From contig JAJQJQ010000030.1 of the NCBI GenBank assembly GCA_028622995.1, positions 3,038,001-3,102,000 on the forward strand: a stretch of 64,000 nucleotides of DNA, read 5' to 3'. The position numbers were made by a program, and so were the translations under genes. This document shows, in pieces, positions 22,201-36,500 of the stretch. Within the stretch, counting starts at the first letter, position 1. The number at the start of each line of letters is the position of its first letter. The DNA is from Panagrolaimus kolymaensis (Eukaryota; Nematoda; Chromadorea; Rhabditida; Panagrolaimidae). Under the pieces are notes generated by a model, which was not told the origin of the DNA, made no database searches, and saw only the letters and a list, made by a program, of their open reading frames with translations.

Positions 22201-25200
22201 AGATTTTCTGAAAGCTTGAGGTCGTTTATTTCCTATAAAAAAGGAAAAACTATAACAAAAAATAATTTTTTTGATTTAATAAATTTTAATGGATCCGCTA
22301 ACATATTTATGATGCTTCCAATAACAAAACCATCAAGATTTTCTGAAAGCTTGAGGTCGTTTATTTCCTATAAAAAAGGAAAAACTATAACAAAAAATAA
22401 TTTTTTTGATTTAATAAATTTTAATGGATCCGCTAACATATTTATGATGCTTCCAATAACAAAACGATCAAGATTTTCTGAAAGCTTGAGGTCGTTTATT
22501 TCCTATAAAAAAGGAAAAACTTTAACAAAAAATAATTTTTTTGATTTAATAAATTTTAATGGATCCGCTAACATATTTATGATGCTTCCAATAACAAAAC
22601 GATCAAGATTTTCTGAAAGCTTGAGGTCGTTTATTTCCTATAAAAAAGGAAAAACTATAACAAAAAATAATTTTTTTGATTTAATAAATTTTAATGGATC
22701 CGCTAACATATTTATGATGCTTCCAATAACAAAACCATCAAGATTTTCTGAAAGCTTGAGGTCGTTTATTTCCTATAAAAAAGGAAAAACTATTACAAAA
22801 AATAATTTTTTTGATTTAATAAATTTTAATGGATCCGCTAACATATTTATGATGCTTCCAATAACAAAACGATCAAGATTTTCTGAAAGCTTGAGGTCGT
22901 TTATTTCCTATAAAAAAGGAAAAACTATAACAAAAAATAATTTTTTTGATTTAATAAATTTTAATGGATCCGCTAACATATTTATGATGCTTCCAATAAC
23001 AAAACCATCAAGATTTTCTGAAAGCTTGAGGTCGTTTATTTCCTATAAAAAAGGAAAAACTATTACAAAAAATAATTTTTTTGATTTAATAAATTTTAAT
23101 GGATCCGCTAACATATTTATGATGCTTCCAATAACAAAACCATCAAGATTTTCTGAAAGCTTGAGGTCGTTTATTTCCTATAAAAAAGGAAAAACTATTA
23201 CAAAAAATAATTTTTTTGATTTAATAAATTTTAATGGATCCGCTAACATATTTATGATGATTCCAATAACAAAACGATCAAGATTTTCTGAAAGCTTGAG
23301 GTCGTTTATTTCCTATAAAAAAGGAAAAACTATTACAAAAAATAATTTTTTTGATTTAATAAATTTTAATGGATCCGCTAACATATTTATGATGATTCCA
23401 ATAACAAAACGATCAAGATTTTCTGAAAGCTTGAGGTCGTTTATTTCCTATAAAAAAGGAAAAACTATTACAAAAAATAATTTTTTTGATTTAATAAATT
23501 TTAATGGATCCGCTAACATATTTATGATGCTTCCAATAACAAAACCATCAAGATTTTCTGAAAGCTTGAGGTCGTTTATTTCCTATAAAAAAGGAAAAAC
23601 TATTACAAAAAATTATTTTTTTGATTTAATAAATTTTAATGGATCCGCTAACATATTTATGATGCTTCCAATAACAAAACGATCAAGATTTTCTGAAAGC
23701 TTGAGGTCGTTTATTTCCTATAAAAAAGGAAAAACTATTACAAAAAATAATTTTTTTGATTTAATAAATTTTAATGGATCCGCTAACATATTTATGATGC
23801 TTCCAATAACAAAACCATCAGGATTTTCTGAAAGCTTGAGGTCGTTTATTTCCTATAAAAAAGGAAAAACCACAACAAAAAATAATTTTTTTGATTTAAT
23901 AAATTTTAATGGATCCGCTAACATATTTATGATGATTCCAATAACAAAACGATCAAGATTTTCTGAAAGCTTGAGGTCGTTTATTTCCTATAAAAAAGGA
24001 AAAACTATTACAAAAAATAATTTTTTTGATTTAATAAATTTTAATGGATCCGCTAACATATTTATGATGCTTCCAATAACAAAACCATCAAGATTTTCTG
24101 AAAGCTTGAGGTCGTTTATTTCCTATAAAAAAGGAAAAACTATTACAAAAAATTATTTTTTTGATTTAATAAATTTTAATGGATCCGCTAACATATTTAT
24201 GATGCTTCCAATAACAAAACGATCAAGATTTTCTGAAAGCTTGAGGTCGTTTATTTCCTATAAAAAAGGAAAAACTATTACAAAAAATAATTTTTTTGAT
24301 TTAATAAATTTTAATGGATCCGCTAACATATTTATGATGCTTCCAATAACAAAACCATCAAGATTTTCTGAAAGCTTGAGGTCGTTTATTTCCTATAAAA
24401 AAGGAAAAACTATTACAAAAAATAATTTTTTTGATTTAATAAATTTTAATGGATCCGCTAACATATTTATGATGCTTCCAATAACAAAACCATCAAGATT
24501 TTCTGAAAGCTTGAGGTCGTTTATTTCCTATAAAAAAGGAAAAACTATTACAAAAAATAATTTTTTTGATTTAATAAATTTTAATGGATCCGCTAACATA
24601 TTTATGATGCTTCCAATAACAAAACGATCAAGATTTTCTGAAAGCTTGAGGTCGTTTATTTCCTATAAAAAAGGAAAAACTATTACAAAAAATAATTTTT
24701 TTGATTTAATAAATTTTAATGGATCCGCTAACATATTTATGATGCTTCCAATAACAAAACCATCAAGATTTTCTGAAAGCTTGAGGTCGTTTATTTCCTA
24801 TAAAAAAGGAAAAACCACAACAAAAAATAATTTTTTTGATTTAATAAATTTTAATGGATCCGCTAACATATTTATGATGCTTCCAATAACAAAACGATCA
24901 AGATTTTCTGAAAGCTTGAGGTCGTTTATTTCCTATAAAAAAGGAAAAACTATTACAAAAAATAATTTTTTTGATTTAATAAATTTTAATGGATCCGCTA
25001 ACATATTTATGATGCTTCCAATAACAAAACCATCAAGATTTTCTGAAAGCTTGAGGTCGTTTATTTCCTATAAAAAAGGAAAAACTATTACAAAAAATAA
25101 TTTTTTTGATTTAATAAATTTTAATGGATCCGCTAACATATTTATGATGCTTCCAATAACAAAACCATCAAGATTTTCTGAAAGCTTGAGGTCGTTTATT

Positions 25201-25896
25201 TCCTATAAAAAAGGAAAAACCACAACAAAAAATAATTTTTTTGATTAAATAAATTTTAATGGATCCGCTAACATATTTATGATGCTTCCAATAACAAAAC
25301 GATCAAGATTTTCTGAAAGCTTGAGGTCGTTTATTTCCTATAAAAAAGGAAAAACTATAACAAAAAATAATTTTTTTGATTTAATAAATTTTAATGGATC
25401 CGCTAACATATTTATGATGCTTCCAATAACAAAACCATCAAGATTTTCTGAAAGCTTGAGGTCGTTTATTTCCTATAAAAAAGGAAAAACTATTACAAAA
25501 AATAATTTTTTTGATTTAATAAATTTTAATGGATCCGCTAACATATTTATGATGCTTCCAATAACAAAACGATCAAGATTTTCTGAAAGCTTGAGGTCGT
25601 TTATTTCCTATAAAAAAGGAAAAACTATAACAAAAAATAATTTTTTTGATTTAATAAATTTTAATGGATCCGCTAACATATTTATGATGCTTCCAATAAC
25701 AAAACCATCAAGATTTTCTGAAAGCTTGAGGTCGTTTATTTCCTATAAAAAAGGAAAAACTATAACAAAAAATAATTTTTTTGATTTAATAAATTTTAAT
25801 GGATCCGCTAACATATTTATGATGCTTCCAATAACAAAACGATCAAGATTTTCTGAAAGCTTGAGGTCGTTTATTTCCTATAAAAAAGGAAAAACT
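19295..25896 (+). repeat. 32-monomer (4320-bp) spaced block duplication
   Basis: Positions 19295-21576 match 23615-25896 at an offset of 4320 bp (32 x 135); I saw no difference over about 2282 bp. Shared private markers are CATCAGGATTTT (19501 and 23821), AATTATTTTTT (19831 and 24151) and TTGATTAAAT, which gives TAA (20928 and 25248). The match stops at TTTAAC (21577) against TATAAC (25897). Confidence 0.88.
21160..23055 (+). repeat. 7-monomer (945-bp) tandem duplication
   Basis: The rare variant AAACTTTAAC occurs at 21571 and 22516, 945 bp apart (7 x 135). The order of CGA/CCA and ATA/ATT variants around it agrees between about 21160-22110 and 22105-23055, diverging at TATAAC (22116) against TATTAC (23061). 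Edges are approximate. Confidence 0.7.
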
Positions 25897-28800
25897 ATAA
25901 CAAAAAATAATTTTTTTGATTTAATAAATTTTAATGGATCCGCTAACATATTTATGATGCTTCCAATAACAAAACCATCAAGATTTTCTGAAAGCTTGAG
26001 GTCGTTTATTTCCTATAAAAAAGGAAAAACTATAACAAAAAATAATTTTTTTGATTTAATAAATTTTAATGGATCCGCTAACATATTTATGATGCTTCCA
26101 ATAACAAAACGATCAAGATTTTCTGAAAGCTTGAGGTCGTTTATTTCCTATAAAAAAGGAAAAACTATTACAAAAAATAATTTTTTTGATTTAATAAATT
26201 TTAATGGATCCGCTAACATATTTATGATGCTTCCAATAACAAAACGATCAAGATTTTCTGAAAGCTTGAGGTCGTTTATTTCCTATAAAAAAGGAAAAAC
26301 TATAACAAAAAATAATTTTTTTGATTTAATAAATTTTAATGGATCCGCTAACATATTTATGATGCTTCCAATAACAAAACCATCAAGATTTTCTGAAAGC
26401 TTGAGGTCGTTTATTTCCTATAAAAAAGGAAAAACCACAACAAAAAATAATTTTTTTGATTTAATAAATTTTAATGGATCCGCTAACATATTTATGATGC
26501 TTCCATAAACAAAACGATCAAGATTTTCTGAAAGCTTGAGGTCGTTTATTTCCTATAAAAAAGGAAAAACTATTACAAAAAATAATTTTTTTGATTTAAT
26601 AAATTTTAATGGATCCGCTAACATATTTATGATGCTTCCATAAACAAAACGATCAAGATTTTCTGAAAGCTTGAGGTCGTTTATTTCCTATAAAAAAGGA
26701 AAAACTATTACAAAAAATAATTTTTTTGATTTAATAAATTTTAATGGATCCGCTAACATATTTATGATGATTCCAATAACAAAACGATCAAGATTTTCTG
26801 AAAGCTTGAGGTCGTATATTTCCTATAAAAAAGGAAAAACTATTACAAAAAATAATTTTTTTGATTTAATAAATTTTAATGGATCGGCTAACATATTTAT
26901 GATGATTCCAATAACAAAACCATCAAGATTTTCTGAAAGCTTGAGGTCGTTTATTTCCTATAAAAAAGGAAAAACTATTACAAAAAATAATTTTTTTGAT
27001 TTAATAAATTTTAATGGATCCGCTAACATATTTATGATGATTCCAATAACAAAACCATCAAGATTTTCTGAAAGCTTGAGGTCGTTTATTTCCTATAAAA
27101 AAGGAAAAACCACAACAAAAAATAATTTTTTTGATTTAATAAATTTTAATGGATCCGCTAACATATTTATGATGCTTCCAATAACAAAACGATCAAGATT
27201 TTCTGAAAGCTTGAGGTCGTTTATTTCCTATAAAAAAGGAAAAACTATAACAAAAAATAATTTTTTTGATTTAATAAATTTTAATGGATCCGCTAACATA
27301 TTTATGATGCTTCCAATAACAAAACCATCAAGATTTTCTGAAAGCTTGAGGTCGTTTATTTCCTATAAAAAAGGAAAAACTATTACAAAAAATAATTTTT
27401 TTGATTTAATAAATTTTAATGGATCCGCTAACATATTTATGATGCTTCCAATAACAAAACGATCAAGATTTTCTGAAAGCTTGAGGTCGTTTATTTCCTA
27501 TAAAAAAGGAAAAACTATAACAAAAAATAATTTTTTTGATTTAATAAATTTTAATGGATCCGCTAACATATTTATGATGCTTCCAATAACAAAACGATCA
27601 AGATTTTCTGAAAGCTTGAGGTCATTTATTTCCTATAAAAAAGGAAAAACTATAACAAAAAATAATTTTTTTGATTTAATAAATTTTAATGGATCCGCTA
27701 ACATATTTATGATGCTTCCAATAACAAAACGATCAAGATTTTCTGAAAGCTTGAGGTCGTTTATTTCCTAAAAAAAATGAAAAACTATAACAAAAAATAA
27801 TTTTTTTGATTTAATAAATTTTAATGGATCCGCTAACATATTTATGATGCTTCCAATAACAAAACCATCAAGATTTTCTGAAAGCTTGAGGTCGTTTATT
27901 TCCTATAAAAAAGGAAAAACCACAACAAAAAATAATTTTTTTGATTTAATAAATTTTAATGGATCCGCTAACATATTTATGATGATTCCAATAACAAAAC
28001 GATCAAGATTTTCTGAAAGCTTGAGGTCGTTTATTTCCTATAAAAAAGGAAAAACTATTACAAAAAATAATTTTTTTGATTTAATAAATTTTAATGGATC
28101 CGCTAACATATTTATGATGATTCCAATAACAAAACCATCAAGATTTTCTGAAAGCTTGAGGTCGTTTATTTCCTATAAAAAAGGAAAAACTATTACAAAA
28201 AATAATTTTTTTGATTTAATAAATTTTAATGGATCCGCTAACATATTTATGATGCTTCCAATAACAAAACCATCAAGATTTTCTGAAAGCTTGAGGTCGT
28301 TTATTTCCTATAAAAAAGGAAAAACCACAACAAAAAATAATTTTTTTTATTTAATAAATTTTAATGGATCCGCTAACATATTTATGATGCTTCCAATAAC
28401 AAAACCATCAAGATTTTCTGAAAGCTTGAGGTCGTTTATTTCCTATAAAAAAGGAAAAACCACAACAAAAAATAATTTTTTTGATTTAATAAATTTTAAT
28501 GGATCCGCTAACATATTTATGATGCTTCCAATAACAAAACCATCAAGATTTTCTGAAAGCTTGAGGTCGTTTATTTCCTATAAAAAAGGAAAAACCACAA
28601 CAAAAAATAATTTTTTTGATTTAATAAATTTTAATGGATCCGCTAACATATTTATGATGCTTCCAATAACAAAACGATCAAGATTTTCTGAAAGCTTGAG
28701 GTCGTTTATTTCCTATAAAAAAGGAAAAACTATTACAAAAAATAATTTTTTTGATTTAATAAATTTTAATGGATCCGCTAACATATTTATGATGCTTCCA

Positions 28801-30280
28801 ATAACAAAACGATCAAGATTTTCTGAAAGCTTGAGGTCGTTTATTTCCTATAAAAAAGGAAAAACTATAACAAAAAATAATTTTTTTGATTTAATAAATT
28901 TTAATGGATCCGCTAACATATTTATGATGCTTCCAATAACAAAACGATCAAGATTTTCTGAAAGCTTGAGGTCGTTTATTTCCTATAAAAAAGGAAAAAC
29001 TATTACAAAAAATAATTTTTTTGATTTAATAAATTTTAATGGATCCGCTAACATATTTATGATGCTTCCAATAACAAAACCATCAAGATTTTCGGAAAGC
29101 TTGAGGTCGTTTATTTCCTATAAAAAAGGAAAAACTATTACAAAAAATAATTTTTTTGATTTAATAAATTTTAATGGATCCGCTAACATATTTATGATGC
29201 TTCCAATAACAAAACCATCAAGATTTTCTGAAAGCTTGAGGTCGTTTATTTCCTATAAAAAAGGAAAAACTATTACAAAAAATAATTTTTTTGATTTAAT
29301 AAATTTTAATGGATCCGCTAACATATTTAAGATGCTTCCAATAACAAAACGATCAAGATTTTCTGAAAGCTTGAGGTCGTTTATTTCCTATAAAAAAGGA
29401 AAAACTATTACAAAAAATAATTTTTTTGATTTAATAAATTTTAATGGATCCGCTAACATATTTAAGATGCTTCCAATAACAAAACGATCAAGATTTTCTG
29501 AAAGCTTGAGGTCGTTTATTTCCTATAAAAAAGGAAAAACTATTACAAAAAATAATTTTTTTGATTTAATAAATTTTAATGGATCCGCTAACATATTTAT
29601 GATGCTTCCATAAACAAAACGATAAAGATTTTCTGAAAGCTTGAGGTCGTTTATTTCCTATAAAAAAGGAAAAACTATTACAAAAAATAATTTTTTTGAT
29701 TTAATAAATTTTAATGGATCCGCTAACATATTTATGATGCTTCCAATAACAAAACGATCAAGATTTTCTGAAAGCTTGAGGTCGTTTATTTCCTATAAAA
29801 AAGGAAAAACTATAACAAAAAATAATTTTTTTGATTTAATAAATTTTAATGGATCCGCTAACATATTTATCATGCTTCCAAAAACAAAACCATCAAGATT
29901 TTCTGAAAGCTTGAGGTCGTTTATTTCCTATAAAAAAGGAAAAACTATTACAAAAAATAATTTTTTTGATTTAATAAATTTTAATGGATCCGCTAACATA
30001 TTTATGATGCTTCCAATAACAAAACCATCAAGATTTTCTGAAAGCTTGAGGTCGTTTATTTCCTATAAAAAAGGAAAAACTATTACAAAAAATAATTTTT
30101 TTGATTTAATAAATTTTAATGGATCCGCTAACATATTTATGATGCTTCCAATAACAAAACGATCAAGATTTTCTGAAAGCTTGAGGTCGTTTATTTCCTA
30201 TAAAAAAGGAAAAACTATAACAAAAAATAATTTTTTTGATTTAATAAATTTTAATGGATCCGCTAACATATTTATGATGC

Positions 30281-32040
30281 TTCCAATAACAAAACCATCA
30301 AGATTTTCTGAAAGCTTGAGGTCGTTTATTTCCTATAAAAAAGGAAAAACCACAACAAAAAATAATTTTTTTGATTTAATAAATTTTAATGGATCCGCTA
30401 ACATATTTATGATGCTTCCATAAACAAAACGATCAAGATTTTCTGAAAGCTTGAGGTCGTTTATTTCCTATAAAAAAGGAAAAACTATAACAAAAAATAA
30501 TTTTTTTGATTTAATAAATTTTAATGGATCCGCTAACATATTTATCATGCTTCCAATAACAAAACCATCAAGATTTTCTGAAAGCTTGAGGTCGTTTATT
30601 TCCTATAAAAAAGGAAAAACTATTACAAAAAATAATTTTTTTGATTTAATAAATTTTAATGGATCCGCTAACATATTTATGATGCTTCCAATAACAAAAC
30701 CATCAAGATTTTCTGAAAGCTTGAGGTCGTTTATTTCCTATAAAAAAGGAAAAACTATTACAAAAAATAATTTTTTTGATTTAATAAATTTTAATGGATC
30801 CGCTAACATATTTATGATGCTTCCAATAACAAAACGATCAAGATTTTCTGAAAGCTTGAGGTCGTTTATTTCCTATAAAAAAGGAAAAACTATAACAAAA
30901 AATAATTTTTTTGATTTAATAAATTTTAATGGATCCGCTAACATATTTATGATGCTTCCAATAACAAAACCATCAAGATTTTCTGAAAGCTTGAGGTCGT
31001 TTATTTCCTATAAAAAAGGAAAAACCACAACAAAAAATAATTTTTTTGATTTAATAAATTTTAATGGATCCGCTAACATATTTATGATGATTCCAATAAC
31101 AAAACCATCAAGATTTTCTGAAAGCTTGAGGTCGTTTATTTCCTATAAAAAAGGAAAAACCACAACAAAAAATAATTTTTTTGATTTAATAAATTTTAAT
31201 GGATCCGCTAACATATTTATGATGCTTCCATAAACAAAACGATCAAGATTTTCTGAAAGCTTGAGGTCGTTTATTTCCTATAAAAAAGGAAAAACTATAA
31301 CAAAAAATAATTTTTTTGATTTAATAAATTTTAATGGATCCGCTAACATATTTATCATGCTTCCAATAACAAAACCATCAAGATTTTCTGAAAGCTTGAG
31401 GTCGTTTATTTCCTATAAAAAAGGAAAAACTATTACAAAAAATAATTTTTTTGATTTAATAAATTTTAATGGATCCGCTAACATATTTATGATGCTTCCA
31501 ATAACAAAACCATCAAGATTTTCTGAAAGCTTGAGGTCGTTTATTTCCTATAAAAAAGGAAAAACTATTACAAAAAATAATTTTTTTGATTTAATAAATT
31601 TTAATGGATCCGCTAACATATTTATGATGCTTCCAATAACAAAACGATCAAGATTTTCTGAAAGCTTGAGGTCGTTTATTTCCTATAAAAAAGGAAAAAC
31701 TATAACAAAAAATAATTTTTTTGATTTAATAAATTTTAATGGATCCGCTAACATATTTATGATGCTTCCAATAACAAAACCATCAAGATTTTCTGAAAGC
31801 TTGAGGTCGTTTATTTCCTATAAAAAAGGAAAAACCACAACAAAAAATAATTTTTTTGATTTAATAAATTTTAATGGATCCGCTAACATATTTATGATGA
31901 TTCCAATAACAAAACCATCAAGATTTTCTGAAAGCTTGAGGTCGTTTATTTCCTATAAAAAAGGAAAAACCACAACAAAAAATAATTTTTTTGATTTAAT
32001 AAATTTTAATGGATCCGCTAACATATTTATGATGCTTCCA
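30281..32040 (+). repeat. 6-monomer (810-bp) tandem duplication
   Basis: Positions 30281-31230 match 31091-32040 at an offset of 810 bp (6 x 135), including the rare TTTATCATGC (30546 and 31356) and a TAA-bearing CCATAAAC. A related marker at 29871 lies 675 bp (5 monomers) before the first copy. The match ends where CCATAAAC becomes CCAATAAC at 32040-32041. Confidence 0.85.
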
Positions 32041-33420
32041 ATAACAAAACCATCATGATTTTCTGAAAGCTTGAGGTCGTTTATTTCCTATAAAAAAGGA
32101 AAAACTATTACAAAAAATAATTTTTTTGATTTAATAAATTTTAATGGATCCGCTAACATATTTATGATGCTTCCAATAACAAAACGATCAAGATTTTCTG
32201 AAAGCTTGAGGTCGTTTATTTCCTATAAAAAAGGAAAAACTATAACAAAAAATAATTTTTTTGATTTAATAAATTTTAATGGATCCGCTAACATATTTAT
32301 GATGCTTCCATAAACAAAACGATCAAGATTTTCTGAAAGCTTGAGGTCGTTTATTTCCTATAAAAAAGGAAAAACTATTACAAAAAATAATTTTTTTGAT
32401 TTAATAAATTTTAATGGATCCGCTAACATATTTATGATGATTCCAATAACAAAACGATCAAGATTTTCTGAAAGCTTGAGGTCGTTTATTTCCTATAAAA
32501 AAGGAAAAACTATAACAAAAAATAATTTTTTTGATTTAATAAATTTTAATGGATCCGCTAACATATTTATGATGATTCCAATAACAAAACCATCAAGATT
32601 TTCTGAAAGCTTGAGGTCGTTTATTTCCTATAAAAAAGGAAAAACCACAACAAAAAATAATTTTTTTGATTTAATAAATTTTAATGGATCCGCTAACATA
32701 TTTATGATGCTTCCAATAACAAAACGATCAAGATTTTCTGAAAGCTTGAGGTCGTTTATTTCCTATAAAAAAGGAAAAACTATAACAAAAAATAATTTTT
32801 TTGATTTAATAAATTTTAATGGATCCGCTAACATATTTATGATGCTTCCAATAACAAAACCATCAAGATTTTCTGAAAGCTTGAGGTCATTTATTTCCTA
32901 TAAAAAAGGAAAAACTATTACAAAAAATAATTTTTTTGATTTAATAAATTTTAATGGATCCGCTAACATATTTATGATGCTTCCAATAACAAAACGATCA
33001 AGATTTTCTGAAAGCTTGAGGTCGTTTATTTCCTATAAAAAAGGAAAAACTATAACAAAAAATAATTTTTTTGATTTAATAAATTTTAATGGATCCGCTA
33101 ACATATTTATGATGCTTCCAATAACAAAACCATCAAGATTTTCTGAAAGCTTGAGGTCGTTTATTTCCTATAAAAAAGGAAAAACTATTACAAAAAATAA
33201 TTTTTTTGATTTAATAAATTTTAATGGATCCGCTAACATATTTATGATGCTTCCAATAACAAAACCATCAAGATTTTCTGAAAGCTTGAGGTCGTTTATT
33301 TCCTATAAAAAAGGAAAAACCACAACAAAAAATAATTTTTTTGATTTAATAAATTTTAATGGATCCGCTAACATATTTATGATGCTTCCATAAACAAAAC
33401 CATCAAGATTTTCTGAAAGC

Positions 33421-33555
33421 TTGAGGTCGTTTATTTCCTATAAAAAAGGAAAAACTATAACAAAAAATAATTTTTTTGATTTAATAAATTTTAATGGATC
33501 CGCTAACATATTTATGATGATTCCAATAACAAAACCATCAAGATTTTCTGAAAGC
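33421..33555 (+). repeat. Reference 135-bp monomer with internal landmarks
   Basis: A representative copy of the abundant type. It contains a 6-bp dyad TTTCCT (33434-33439) and AGGAAA (33447-33452) around ATAAAAA. Next come an A6 tract (33462-33467), TAA and a T7 tract (33471-33477), and an AATAAA in GATTTAATAAATTTT. A BamHI site GGATCC lies at 33496-33501. A HindIII site AAGCTT spans the junction to the next monomer (33552-33557). GC is about 24 % (33 of 135 in the CGA form). The phased A and T tracts suggest intrinsically curved DNA. No CENP-B-like motif is seen. Confidence 0.85.
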
Positions 33556-36500
33556 TTGAGGTCGTTTATTTCCTATAAAAAAGGAAAAACTATAACAAAA
33601 AATAATTTTTTTGATTTAATAAATTTTAATGGATCCGCTAACATATTTATGATGCTTCCAATAACAAAACCATCAAGATTTTCTGAAAGCTTGAGGTCAT
33701 TTATTTCCTATAAAAAAGGAAAAACTATTACAAAAAATAATTTTTTTGATTTAATAAATTTTAATGGATCCGCTAACATATTTATGATGCTTCCAATAAC
33801 AAAACGATCAAGATTTTCTGAAAGCTTGAGGTCGTTTATTTCCTATAAAAAAGGAAAAACTATAACAAAAAATAATTTTTTTGATTTAATAAATTTTAAT
33901 GGATCCGCTAACATATTTATGATGCTTCCAATAACAAAACCATCAAGATTTTCTGAAAGCTTGAGGTCGTTTATTTCCTATAAAAAAGGAAAAACTATAA
34001 CAAAAAATAATTTTTTTGATTTAATAAATTTTAATGGATCCGCTAACATATTTATGATGCTTCCAATAACAAAACGATCAAGATTTTCTGAAAGCTTGAG
34101 GTCGTTTATTTCCTATAAAAAAGGAAAAACTATAACAAAAAATAATTTTTTTGATTTAATAAATTTTAATGGATCCGCTAACATATTTATGATGCTTCCA
34201 ATAACAAAACGATCAAGATTTTCTGAAAGCTTGAGGTCGTTTATTTCCTATAAAAAAGGAAAAACTATAACAAAAAATAATTTTTTTGATTTAATAAATT
34301 TTAATGGATCCGCTAACATATTTATGATGCTTCCAATAACAAAACCATCAAGATTTTCTGAAAGCTTGAGGTCGTTTATTTCCTATAAAAAAGGAAAAAC
34401 TATAACAAAAAATAATTTTTTTGATTTAATAAATTTTAATGGATCCGCTAACATATTTATGATGCTTCCAATAACAAAACGATCAAGATTTTCTGAAAGC
34501 TTGAGGTCGTTTATTTCCTATAAAAAAGGAAAAACTATAACAAAAAATAATTTTTTTGATTTAATAAATTTTAATGGATCCGCTAACATATTTATGATGC
34601 TTCCAATAACAAAACGATCAAGATTTTCTGAAAGCTTGAGGTCGTTTATTTCCTATAAAAAAGGAAAAACTATAACAAAAAATAATTTTTTTGATTTAAT
34701 AAATTTTAATGGATCCGCTAACATATTTATGATGCTTCCAATAACAAAACGATCAAGATTTTCTGAAAGCTTGAGGTCGTTTATTTCCTATAAAAAAGGA
34801 AAAACTATAACAAAAAATAATTTTTTTGATTTAATAAATTTTAATGGATCCGCTAACATATTTATGATGCTTCCAATAACAAAACCATCAAGATTTTCTG
34901 AAAGCTTGAGGTCATTTATTTCCTATAAAAAAGGAAAAACTATTACAAAAAATAATTTTTTTGATTTAATAAATTTTAATGGATCCGCTAACATATTTAT
35001 GATGCTTCCAATAACAAAACGATCAAGATTTTCTGAAAGCTTGAGGTCGTTTATTTCCTATAAAAAAGGAAAAACTATAACAAAAAATAATTTTTTTGAT
35101 TTAATAAATTTTAATGGATCCGCTAACATATTTATGATGCTTCCAATAACAAAACGATCAAGATTTTGTGAAAGCTTGAGGTCGTTTATTTCCTATAAAA
35201 AAGGAAAAACTATAACAAAAAATAATTTTTTTGATTTAATAAATTTTAATGGATCCGCTAACATATTTATGATGCTTCCAATAACAAAACCATCAAGATT
35301 TTCTGAAAGCTTGAGGTCGTTTATTTCCTATAAAAAAGGAAAAACTATAACAAAAAATAATTTTTTTGATTTAATAAATTTTAATGGATCCGCTAACATA
35401 TTTATGATGCTTCCAATAACAAAACCATCAAGATTTTCTGAAAGCTTGAGGTCATTTATTTCCTATAAAAAAGGAAAAACTATTACAAAAAATAATTTTT
35501 TTGATTTAATAAATTTTAATGGATCCGCTAACATATTTATGATGCTTCCAATAACAAAACGATCAAGATTTTCTGAAAGCTTGAGGTCGTTTATTTCCTA
35601 TAAAAAAGGAAAAACTATAACAAAAAATAATTTTTTTGATTTAATAAATTTTAATGGATCCGCTAACATATTTATGATGCTTCCAATAACAAAACGATCA
35701 AGATTTTCTGAAAGCTTGAGGTCGTTTATTTCCTATAAAAAAGGAAAAACCACAACAAAAAATAATTTTTTTGATTTAATAAATTTTAATGGATCCGCTA
35801 ACATATTTATGATGCTTCCAATAACAAAACCATCAAGATTTTCTGAAAGCTTGAGGTCGTTTATTTCCTATAAAAAAGGAAAAACCACAACAAAAAATAA
35901 TTTTTTTGATTTAATAAATTTTAATGGATCCGCTAACATATTTATGATGCTTCCAATAACAAAACGATCAAGATTTTCTGAAAGCTTGAGGTCGTTTATT
36001 TCCTATAAAAAAGGAAAAACTATAACAAAAAATAATTTTTTTGATTTAATAAATTTTAATGGATCCGCTAACATATTTATGATGCTTCCAATAACAAAAC
36101 GATCAAGATTTTCTGAAAGCTTGAGGTCGTTTATTTCCTATAAAAAAGGAAAAACTATAACAAAAAATAATTTTTTTGATTTAATAAATTTTAATGGATC
36201 CGCTAACATATTTATGATGCTTCCAATAACAAAACCATCAAGATTTTCTGAAAGCTTGAGGTCATTTATTTCCTATAAAAAAGGAAAAACTATTACAAAA
36301 AATAATTTTTTTGATTTAATAAATTTTAATGGATCCGCTAACATATTTATGATGATTCCAATAACAAAACCATCAAGATTTTCTGAAAGCTTGAGGTCGT
36401 TTATTTCCTATAAAAAAGGAAAAACTATAACAAAAAATAATTTTTTTGATTTAATAAATTTTAATGGATCCGCTAACATATTTATGATGCTTCCAATAAC

